Of a stretch of DNA of 11,065 nt, positions 1 through 6,083 are shown one piece after another (positions within the stretch are counted from its first letter, which is position 1; every line of letters begins with the position of its first letter). Source of the stretch: CAYOOT01 sp964405665 (GTDB taxonomy: Bacteria > Bdellovibrionota_C > UBA2361 > SZUA-149 > CAZDWZ01). The DNA lies in NCBI GenBank assembly GCA_964405665.1, contig CAYOOT010000081.1:1-11065 (forward strand). Reading direction: 5' to 3'. The translations under genes were made by a program, and so were the position numbers. Below the pieces are notes generated by a model that saw nothing but the letters and a program-made list of their open reading frames with translations, had not been told where the DNA came from and ran no database searches.

Positions 1-2
1 GT

Positions 3-443
3 TTAGGGACAATGGGTTTTGCTTTGCCAGCGGCAATTGGTGCAAAATTTGGCGCTCCCGAAAAACAAGTTGTGGCAATTATCGGAGATGGTGGCATTCA
101 AATGACTATTCAAGAGTTGGGAACAATCATGCAATCTCAAGTCAATGTGAAGATTGTTATTCTTAATAACCAATTCTTGGGTATGGTTCGACAATGGCAA
201 CAACTTTTTCATAACAAAAGATATTCTTTTGTTGATATTGTCAGCCCTGATTATGTGGTTGTGGCCAGTGGTTACGGAATTGCCGCTCAAAAAGTTGAGG
301 AAAGAAAAGATTTAAAAAATGCATTGAAAACTATGTTTGATCATCCCGGACCATATCTTTTGGAAGTGATGGTGGGCAAAGAGGACAATGTGTTTCCGAT
401 GGTTCCACAAGGATGCAGTGTTAGTGAAATACGTTTAAAATAG
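3..443 (+). CDS. ilvB: Acetolactate synthase large subunit, C-terminal part (5' end outside the window)
   Basis: Last 146 residues of the catalytic subunit of acetohydroxyacid synthase, a thiamine-diphosphate enzyme. It condenses two pyruvates to acetolactate, or pyruvate with 2-oxobutyrate to acetohydroxybutyrate, the first common step of valine and isoleucine synthesis. The reading frame is open from the left edge, so the gene begins outside the window; the ATG at 12 is internal. The C-terminal cofactor-binding domain is clear. The GDG...NN thiamine-diphosphate/Mg motif starts at GDGGIQMTIQEL (nt 87-122) and ends at ILNNQFLG. It is followed by the FLGMVRQWQ segment typical of acetolactate synthase rather than other members of this enzyme superfamily. 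The end (PMVPQG...) matches the usual C-terminus. ilvN starts 6 nt after the stop, as expected for a regulatory partner made in equal amounts. Family and role are secure; the N-terminal domains cannot be judged here. Confidence 0.96.
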   Translation, partial: LGTMGFALPAAIGAKFGAPEKQVVAIIGDGGIQMTIQELGTIMQSQVNVKIVILNNQFLGMVRQWQQLFHNKRYSFVDIVSPDYVVVASGYGIAAQKVEERKDLKNALKTMFDHPGPYLLEVMVGKEDNVFPMVPQGCSVSEIRLK

Positions 444-449
444 AGGAAT

Positions 450-713
450 ATGGAAAAAGAAGATTATCTGATTACAGTTTATACGGAAAATAATGTCGGC
501 TTGCTTAATCGTATTGCCACAATTTTTTCCCGTAGAAAAATCAACATTGAAAGTTTAAATACTGCTGCTTCCGAAAGAGAAGGAATTCACCGCTTTACTA
601 TTGTTGTTAGAGAAACAGAAGAGGGCGTTAGAAAACTTTCTCAGCAAATAGAAAAGCAAGTGGAAGTATTTGAAGTCTCTTATCAAGTAAAAGAAAGTAA
701 ATATAAACATTAA
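450..713 (+). CDS. ilvN: Acetolactate synthase small (regulatory) subunit
   Basis: An 87-residue ACT-domain protein, the regulatory subunit that stimulates IlvB and in this family usually confers feedback inhibition by valine. The ACT fold is recognisable: YLITVYTENNVGLLNRIATIFSRR (about residues 6-29, with the glycine and asparagine of the ligand-binding turn), then the INIESLNTA strand and the FTIVV strand. The length is near the short E. coli IlvN (about 96 aa). The second C-terminal domain present in longer IlvH-type subunits (about 160 aa) is absent. The start ATG is preceded by GAGG at 443-446 with close spacing, overlapping the ilvB stop region. ilvC follows after 17 nt, so ilvB-ilvN-ilvC read as one operon. 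Valine sensitivity cannot be predicted from sequence alone. Confidence 0.94.
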   Translation: MEKEDYLITVYTENNVGLLNRIATIFSRRKINIESLNTAASEREGIHRFTIVVRETEEGVRKLSQQIEKQVEVFEVSYQVKESKYKH

Positions 714-730
714 TAATAAAAAGGAAAAAT

Positions 731-1780
731 ATGGCTAAGTTAAACTTTGGTGGTATGGAAGAAAATGTAGTAACTCGAGAAGAATTCCCCTTGAGAAAAG
801 CACAAGAGGTTTTGAACAAGGAGGTGGTAGCAGTTCTTGGTTACGGAGTACAAGGTCCGGGACAAGCTTTGAATCAAAAAGAAAACGGCATCAATGTCAT
901 TGTCGGACAGAGAAAAAACAGCAAAAGTTGGGACAAGGCAGTTAAGGATGGATTTGTTCCCGGTCAAACATTATTTGAAATTGAAGAAGCCGCAGAACGT
1001 GGAACAATTCTTTGTTACCTGTTAAGTGATGCGGCACAAATTCAATTGTGGCCAACAGTTAAAAAAGCATTAACTCCCGGAAAAGCGCTTTATTTTTCTC
1101 ACGGCTTCGGCATTACCTACAAAGAGCAAACGGGCATAGTTCCACCTAAGGATGTGGATGTTATTTTAGTTGCCCCTAAAGGTTCCGGGACATCTCTTCG
1201 CCGAATGTTTCTGCAAGGTCGAGGATTAAATAGTAGTTATGCCATTTATCAAGATGCCACAGGAAAAGCTTTTGAAAGAGCGGTTTCTATGGGTATCGCT
1301 ATTGGCAGCGGTTATTTATTTGAAACCACTTTCCAAAAAGAAGTCTATAGCGATCTTACAGGAGAACGCGGAACTTTGATGGGAGCGATTCAAGGACTAT
1401 TCGCCGCACAATTTCAAGTGCTCAGAGAAAAAGGACATACTCCTTCTGAAGCATTTAATGAAACAGTAGAAGAGCTGACCCAATCCTTAATGCCACTAGT
1501 TGCAGAAAATGGAATGGATTGGATGTACGCTAATTGCTCCACTACCGCTCAGCGCGGAGCTTTGGATTGGTGGAAGAAATTTCGCGATGTAACAATGCCG
1601 GTATTTAAAGAATTATACGAAAGCGTTGCTACCGGCAAAGAATCAGCGCTGGCAATTTCCAGTAATAGCAAACCTGATTATCGCGAAAAGCTAAATGCCG
1701 AATTAAAAGAACTGCGTGAAAGCGAAATGTGGCAAGCGGGAAGAACAGTTCGGAGTTTAAGGCCGGAGAATCAGGAATAG
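731..1780 (+). CDS. ilvC: Ketol-acid reductoisomerase (NADP+)
   Basis: A 349-residue cytosolic enzyme that isomerises and reduces acetolactate to 2,3-dihydroxyisovalerate, and the homologous isoleucine precursor, using NADPH and Mg2+. The Rossmann motif GYGVQGPGQ lies at residues 37-45. The cofactor phosphate loop GQRKNSKSW (59-67) has R61 and serines, which suggests NADPH preference. The catalytic His is H124 in FSHGFG. Metal ligands are D208 and E212 in SDLTGERG, with E244 and E248 in NETVEELTQS. The NCSTTAQRGALDWW block near the end belongs to the C-terminal knotted domain. The length fits the short class I type rather than the roughly 490-residue E. coli form. The sequence flavour, from the NFGG.EENVVTREEFPL start to the RSLRPEN end, is the variant I associate with Bacteroidota and allies. 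AAGGA at 720-724 serves as ribosome binding site. No missing catalytic residue is seen. Confidence 0.97.
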   Translation: MAKLNFGGMEENVVTREEFPLRKAQEVLNKEVVAVLGYGVQGPGQALNQKENGINVIVGQRKNSKSWDKAVKDGFVPGQTLFEIEEAAERGTILCYLLSDAAQIQLWPTVKKALTPGKALYFSHGFGITYKEQTGIVPPKDVDVILVAPKGSGTSLRRMFLQGRGLNSSYAIYQDATGKAFERAVSMGIAIGSGYLFETTFQKEVYSDLTGERGTLMGAIQGLFAAQFQVLREKGHTPSEAFNETVEELTQSLMPLVAENGMDWMYANCSTTAQRGALDWWKKFRDVTMPVFKELYESVATGKESALAISSNSKPDYREKLNAELKELRESEMWQAGRTVRSLRPENQE

Positions 1781-1800
1781 AGTTATTTTCTATTCTCTGA
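1771..1800 (+). terminator. Hairpin overlapping the ilvC stop codon
   Basis: TCAGGAATAG (1771-1780) pairs with CTATTC (1790-1795) plus CTGA (1797-1800), with a single bulged T. This gives a 6+4 bp stem around a 9-nt loop. The left arm contains the last codons and stop of ilvC. It may help end or stabilise the ilv transcript together with the next hairpin. It has no T-run after it, so its role is inferred. Confidence 0.35.
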
Positions 1801-1815
1801 CTTGTAATAATTAGA

Positions 1816-1843
1816 CAGAAGAGGCGCACAGGCGCCTCTTCTG
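1816..1843 (+). terminator. Perfect 12-bp GC-rich hairpin after the ilv operon
   Basis: CAGAAGAGGCGC (1816-1827) and GCGCCTCTTCTG (1832-1843) are exact reverse complements around the 4-nt loop ACAG. This is by far the strongest stem in the window and lies 36 nt after the ilvC stop, where a transcript end is expected. No T-tract follows (the next bases are CAGTTCAAGTCCC), so it is not a textbook intrinsic terminator. It may act as an mRNA 3'-end stabiliser or as a terminator that depends on another factor. The sequence is symmetric and would fold on either strand. Confidence 0.6.
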
Positions 1844-1868
1844 CAGTTCAAGTCCCATCGGCAGCTTC

Positions 1869-1905
1869 TTTATTTTCAAATAGTTAAGTTAGCGATAACA
1901 ACCTT
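1869..1905 (+). repeat. Intergenic repeat copy A (partner at 9961-9997)
   Basis: This 37-nt stretch matches 9961-9997 in the same orientation at 30 of 37 positions counted by eye, without gaps. The match includes the exact blocks TCAAATA and TTAAGTTAG. Both copies lie outside genes, and both regions are AT-rich, which raises the chance of coincidence. Function unknown. Confidence 0.35.
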
Positions 1906-2456
1906 ATACATAGAGAAAAGCGAGCTTGACACACTCTCGCTGCAATTCAAATTTAGTATTTTCGACCGATTTTTTAAAAAGTTTCTTTGATTGTAAAGTT
2001 TTTTTAAAAATCATTGTAATTTTATTTATAGCTAGGTGATATGAGAGTTACTTTATGTCATTGAGAATTAATTCTTGGGGAATTTTGCTGCTCAGGCAGA
2101 ACAGCTACGCTCGCACTATTGATCTGCGATGAGGTTAGCGGCATCTTTGGAAATGCGTTTAGTTGATCTGGTGACTCTTTCGTTTGACCCATTATGAACA
2201 ACTTTGATAAGCAACTGCCAACTTACGGACAATCACATATACTTTCTAATAACTTCAAATAGTTATGAGGAAAATTTGCTTAGAAGTAACATTTAGATAT
2301 GCACTAATTGCATTTTCTATTGCGTAATATTAAATTTTACTTGAGCCTATAATGCCTTGGAGATATTGGAGAAATAAGAAATATCTAAGTGCTAGGATTT
2401 ATTCTGAATTATAGTGTTTTGTGCTTAGATCGGAACTATCTCAATTTAATGAAAAG

Positions 2457-3650
2457 TCATTCAAGCTCTTTTAGCCAAATATTTCGAAACATTACTGGGT
2501 CGCTGTGGCCTGCAAATCCTACAAATCCTTCTGTCCTTTTTAGGCCAGGACGTAATTTTTTGTCCAAAAAATCTTTTTCATTTATTTCATTTAAATTTTT
2601 ATCTAAAATAACTTTTCCATTTAATTCAATTTTTATTCTTGAACCATGAACCAGTACTTTCTGTCTGTTCCAACCTTGTTTTTCTGTTAACTGTTCTGCA
2701 TCATTACTGGGAGCTGCTATTCCGTATACTGCGCCATTTTTCTGCCTGGGATCGATTTCTGTTTGTGGATTGTCTAATATTTGAATTTCCAGCCCTTGGT
2801 AGGCAGTGTCTCCTACACCAGGATATTTTAGAGCAAGCCCATTATTCCCACCTTTTGGTAAGTGATACTCTAGGTAGATCTCAAAATTTTTATATTGTTT
2901 TTCCCCATAAAATAACACACCACCTTTTGTTGTTTGGCACATTATACAATTATCTTTAACAGTATAACCATCTTTAGCACCACTCCAACCACTTAGATCC
3001 TTTCCATTAAATAATTGGACATATCCGATACGTAGTAATTCTTGAGGATCTGTGAGCATGTTGGTATTTGCTGGAAGAGAATTTTTACTTTCTTGTCTAT
3101 TTGCATGAGCCGTACATTTTTCTAATAATTTATTATTTGTAATAAACTTTTGCCTTTCTTCAAATGGTAAAACTTTTGTTTGATTAAATAACTCTCTATT
3201 AAATGTAATCCCGTTCTCTAGCTGAACAGCAGCATACATTGAATTGACAAGGAGATAATGAATTTTTTCTGCCTCTTTATAATTATTGAAGATTTTATGT
3301 TCTATTAATTTAGCACAGCATTGGCCAAAATCTGCATTAGACAAATCCTTTAGTTCTTTTCGTTTTTCTTCAGAAATTAAATTAAATCGAGAAAAAGATT
3401 CTTCAATTATCACTCCGACATTTGTTCTAAAATTTATCTTTTCGGCTAAAGTATTTATTTCGGCAATTTCTAAGGACAAATTTTTAGCTTTTAAATCACC
3501 GTAATGTTCTTGTGACAAAAAATGTTGATTTTTTGCAAATTCCAATACCGATAAATTATATTCACGGATAGATGTCTTAGGTAATGTTAACTGCCCTAAG
3601 TTGTCTTTTGATTCTTTCTGTGAATGTTGGCTTACATTAGTAGCGTCCAT
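2457..3650 (-). CDS. DUF1080 (3-keto-disaccharide hydrolase-like) protein with a novel N-terminal half
   Basis: 397 residues. The C-terminal half (about 207-397) is a DUF1080/3-keto-disaccharide hydrolase domain, a jelly-roll sugar-processing fold. It opens with FVQLFNGKDLSGW-like wording (VQLFNGKDLSGW, 211-222). It continues with the FEIYLEYHLPKGGNNGLAL strand-turn-strand region, GLEIQILDN (286-294), GAVYGIAAPS (306-315), the GWNRQKVLVHGSRIKIELNG block and a RTEGFVGFAGH..VMFRNIWLKEL ending. Relatives usually have signal peptides and act outside the cytoplasm; this one has none. Residues 1-200 are hydrophilic and mostly helical, with CC at 111-112, and match no domain I know. Residues 44-64 faintly recall the start of DUF3854/primase-like proteins, but I do not rely on this. 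The gene is visibly more AT-rich than the operon beyond it, has no clear Shine-Dalgarno site, and stands alone. The C-terminal family is fairly secure; activity and substrate are not. Confidence 0.85.
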   Translation of the reverse strand: MDATNVSQHSQKESKDNLGQLTLPKTSIREYNLSVLEFAKNQHFLSQEHYGDLKAKNLSLEIAEINTLAEKINFRTNVGVIIEESFSRFNLISEEKRKELKDLSNADFGQCCAKLIEHKIFNNYKEAEKIHYLLVNSMYAAVQLENGITFNRELFNQTKVLPFEERQKFITNNKLLEKCTAHANRQESKNSLPANTNMLTDPQELLRIGYVQLFNGKDLSGWSGAKDGYTVKDNCIMCQTTKGGVLFYGEKQYKNFEIYLEYHLPKGGNNGLALKYPGVGDTAYQGLEIQILDNPQTEIDPRQKNGAVYGIAAPSNDAEQLTEKQGWNRQKVLVHGSRIKIELNGKVILDKNLNEINEKDFLDKKLRPGLKRTEGFVGFAGHSDPVMFRNIWLKELE

Positions 3651-3900
3651 AAGTATTGTTATTCTTAAATCTTAGCTTTTGTTACATAAGAAGAGATGAC
3701 GCATTGCCTCATTAAAAATGTTACCGAAAGCATCAATTAAGTAAATTAACTGGTTGAAACGGCTGAATAAAAAGATACGATGAGTGATAATTCATGTTAG
3801 TAGATTCAGAGTGTTAGGGTCAGTTTGAAACTATAGGAAGCTTCTAAGAGAAGGGAAACCTCACACAATGTAGCATAGCAAGTAATAATAAAAGTATATC

Positions 3901-4764
3901 TTGGTAGAAAAAGTGAATTCAATATCTTTAAAAAAGCAAAGACTGGCCAGTGCGGATGTCGCAGTCTTTATTCTTTTTTTTACGACGGCACTTTTTGCCT
4001 GGATAGCTCCGAATGGAAATGAGGTTTTTCAATATCGTATCCAGACAACGATTTTTATAATTGGATTTTTTTTGCTGCCGGCAGTGCTCGGTTCTCATTG
4101 GGCAATTATTCGCCCATATATTTATGGTCTTGCGATTTTTTCTCTCTACGGAGTATGCGGGAAACTGGGATTACTGATTGCAAAAGGCAGGAGCATCGAT
4201 TCTGTCTTGAGAAATATTGATCTGCTGATGTTAGGCAGAGATCCCGCTTTACTTCCAGATATTCCAAGTATGATCATTGAATATTTGGCGTTTTCTTATG
4301 CTTTCTTTATCCCTTATATCCACCTTTCGCTTTTTCTAAATTTTGTTGGACGAAGCGCAGCGAAGAGAGAACAATTTCTCTGCGGCTTTTGTCTTCTTTA
4401 TCTCTTGAGTTTTTTTGGTTATCTCTTTTTTCCGGCTAGAGGTCCCGGAGCATTTGCAGATCAATATGGTTATCAACCGCTGCATGGGGGTTACTTTCTG
4501 CAGCTTGTGCAGGATGCTGTTCAAAAAACTGGCGGATATTTAGGGGCATTTCCCAGTTTGCATGTGGGTGCCTCATTCTATTTTGTGCTGGCGGATCGTG
4601 AACGGGATCGCTTAAGAAGCCTGCTTTTTATTCCTCTTTTACTAAGTATTATTGTTTCCACTATAGTGCTTAGATATCACTATGTGATTGATTTGCCCGC
4701 AGGAGTAATTTGTGCCCTTTTCGCCTTGAGCTTATCAAAGCAGTTGGTGCGGGAGGAATCTTGA
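3901..4764 (+). CDS. PAP2-superfamily integral membrane phosphatase/phosphotransferase (Aur1/PAP2_3-like)
   Basis: A 287-residue membrane protein with about six or seven hydrophobic helices (roughly residues 18-35, 47-66, 70-93, 123-145, 157-178, 239-256, 264-282). The PAP2 catalytic signature is visible: FFPARGPGAF (176-185) as the first motif, PSLHVG (218-223) with H221, and S253..H260...D264 in the third (STIVLRYHYVIDLPAG). H260 should be the nucleophile that forms a phospho-enzyme. The Arg normally following the Ser of motif 3 is Thr254, as I recall for the inositol-phosphotransferase-like PAP2_3 branch. The substrate should be a lipid phosphate or phospholipid headgroup. The start is TTG at 3901 without a good ribosome binding site; GTG at 3913 is the only other in-frame choice after the upstream stops. 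The stop overlaps the next start by one base (TGATG). It is the first gene of the three-gene unit. Family confident; substrate unknown. Confidence 0.88.
   Translation: MVEKVNSISLKKQRLASADVAVFILFFTTALFAWIAPNGNEVFQYRIQTTIFIIGFFLLPAVLGSHWAIIRPYIYGLAIFSLYGVCGKLGLLIAKGRSIDSVLRNIDLLMLGRDPALLPDIPSMIIEYLAFSYAFFIPYIHLSLFLNFVGRSAAKREQFLCGFCLLYLLSFFGYLFFPARGPGAFADQYGYQPLHGGYFLQLVQDAVQKTGGYLGAFPSLHVGASFYFVLADRERDRLRSLLFIPLLLSIIVSTIVLRYHYVIDLPAGVICALFALSLSKQLVREES
4751..4756 (+). promoter_or_regulatory. Shine-Dalgarno site setting the acyltransferase start
   Basis: GGGAGG lies 7 nt before the ATG at 4764, inside the last codons of the PAP2 gene. It decides for ATG 4764 against the upstream in-frame TTG at 4710, which lies deep in the PAP2 gene and has no such site. 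With the TGATG junction it implies translational coupling. Confidence 0.8.
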
Positions 4765-6083
4765 TGCAGCTTCGCTATCAAATAACTCGTTCCCTATTTG
4801 CCATTGCACTGCGAGTCTTCTTCGGGCGACTCGTAGTTGAAGGCGAAGACCGCATACCAAAAAAAGGTGGCGCATTAATTGTAGCGAATCATACTAATGG
4901 CTTGGTCGATGGATTGCTTTTTCTCTGTCTTCTTAAGCGTCCAGTCTGTATCGTTGTCAAGGCTGCACTAAGATCATCTTCATTGATCAGATTTTTATTA
5001 TGGATGATTAATGCTGAGGTTGTTTATCGGAGCCAGGACGATTCCTCTTCCGAAGCGCGCGCTGCAAATCAAACTGTTCTTGCAAAACTAGCTGATCGAG
5101 TGCTGCATGGTGAACTTGTTTGTATTTTTCCGGAAGGAAAGAGTCACTCCGAACCATCATTACTTAAATTTCATAGTGGTCCGGCCCTAATTATTCAGTA
5201 TGTTTGGGAGAAGGACGTCGCACCTCCGATTATTCCCGTTGCTTTGCTTTACGACGCAAAATCTTGCTTTAGAAGTTCCGTCATTTTAAGGGTTCTTTCA
5301 CCAATTGTGGAATCAGAGGTCCCACATCAAGCCCGAGCGTTAACAGCGGAATTCAAAGCGCGTCTTGCCACGGAAGTGCCTCAATTTACGACGCAGGAAC
5401 AACAAAAATTGGGACGCTGGATTGCAGAACTATTTGCGGCAGAGATTTATGGATCATCGCGTCTTGGTGAGGAACATCAAAGAGAAAGAAAGTTTTTTGA
5501 ACTTCTGCAACGTTGCAGCCGTTCCTTAACACTTCTTTCTGATGATAACAAAAAAAATGAAATCCTTAAGCGTCTGCTCGCCTATCGCCAACAATTGGAA
5601 GACTTAGGTTTTGATCTCCGGGAAGCATTTGTTTCTATCTCTCCATTGCAGGCTCTGGTCTTTCTGATCAGGGAGTTGGAAATTTTATTTATTGGCGGGC
5701 TTTTTGCTAGTTTGGGCATTGTGCTTAATGCACTTCCTTATCTAGGAACAAGAGTTCTGGTTCGATTGATCACTAAGGATGAAGATCAAGTTGCAACACA
5801 TGCTGTTTTTTTCGGCTTAGCAATCTTTCTTATCTTTTGGATTTTACTTGCTTTGCTGATGTTTCTATTTTTTCCTACTGTTATTACGGTATCGGCTATT
5901 ATTTGTTACTGTTATCTAAGCACAGTTGCGCTGCTTTTTCTGGATAGAGTTTCGGCGGCATATCGACGGACAAAAACATTTCTGCGCCTGATCAACAATT
6001 CAAAAGAACGAAAAAGTTTACAAGCAGCAGTAGAAGATCTACGTTTTTATCTCATTTCATTGGAGAAAGAATTATGTCATTAA
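4764..6083 (+). CDS. Membrane-associated glycerolipid-type acyltransferase (PlsC/LPLAT superfamily) with C-terminal membrane domain
   Basis: A 439-residue protein. Residues 1-200 form a lysophospholipid acyltransferase domain that should move an acyl chain from acyl-ACP or acyl-CoA to a hydroxyl. Motif I is NHTNGLVD (N42, H43, D49), motif III is FPEGKS (122-127), and an IIPVALLY strand follows. H43 and D49 are separated by five residues instead of the usual four. This resembles the NHPN.LVD form of yeast-type glycerol-3-phosphate acyltransferases more than classical PlsC. Residues about 200-290 are hydrophilic and helical. Residues about 295-330 and 352-395 are strongly hydrophobic membrane helices, a C-terminal anchor that simple PlsC proteins (about 240 aa) lack. 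The start overlaps the PAP2 stop by one base, and the end overlaps the dikinase gene by 10 nt. An acyltransferase role is confident; the acceptor is unknown, and context suggests a product handled by the two neighbours. Confidence 0.88.
   Translation: MQLRYQITRSLFAIALRVFFGRLVVEGEDRIPKKGGALIVANHTNGLVDGLLFLCLLKRPVCIVVKAALRSSSLIRFLLWMINAEVVYRSQDDSSSEARAANQTVLAKLADRVLHGELVCIFPEGKSHSEPSLLKFHSGPALIIQYVWEKDVAPPIIPVALLYDAKSCFRSSVILRVLSPIVESEVPHQARALTAEFKARLATEVPQFTTQEQQKLGRWIAELFAAEIYGSSRLGEEHQRERKFFELLQRCSRSLTLLSDDNKKNEILKRLLAYRQQLEDLGFDLREAFVSISPLQALVFLIRELEILFIGGLFASLGIVLNALPYLGTRVLVRLITKDEDQVATHAVFFGLAIFLIFWILLALLMFLFFPTVITVSAIICYCYLSTVALLFLDRVSAAYRRTKTFLRLINNSKERKSLQAAVEDLRFYLISLEKELCH

Larger units (their letters stand above)
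1781..2456. other. Non-coding gap between ilvC and the DUF1080 gene
   Basis: About 675 nt without a convincing gene. Contents in order: the two hairpins after ilvC; a weak stem AGCGAG (1919-1924)/CTCGCT (1936-1941); two copies of the T6-7A5 tract at 1970-1980 and 1999-2010, flanking a short CTTT/AAAG stem; a 12-nt palindrome AGAATTAATTCT at 2064-2075; and a 12-mer TTCAAATAGTTA present twice (1875-1886 and 2254-2265). Two short minus-strand ORFs without ribosome binding sites occur (1904-2014, 36 aa; 2058-2192, 44 aa). Both genes at its borders end here, because the DUF1080 gene points toward ilvC. No promoter for a flanking gene is therefore expected, and the length is large for a convergent gap. 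Confidence 0.7.

Noticed and set aside
1844..1862. GTTCAAGTCCC after the ilv hairpin as a tRNA T-arm
   Set aside because: The flanking bases do not form the T-stem, and the sequence before it is a 12-bp hairpin rather than a tRNA body.
1904..2014. 36-aa minus-strand ORF
   Set aside because: It is short, lysine-rich from A/T tracts, has no ribosome binding site, and is of a length expected by chance in AT-rich DNA.
2389..2959. Plus-strand ORFs of 86 and 106 codons
   Set aside because: They are antisense shadows of the DUF1080 gene and show no domain or start signal.
3651..3900. Possible gene or regulator site between the divergent DUF1080 and PAP2 genes
   Set aside because: All frames are broken and no clear hairpin or operator symmetry was found, although promoters for both genes should lie here.
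4710..4763. Upstream TTG start extending the acyltransferase by 18 residues
   Set aside because: It lies deep in the PAP2 coding sequence without a ribosome binding site; GGGAGG with ideal spacing precedes ATG 4764.
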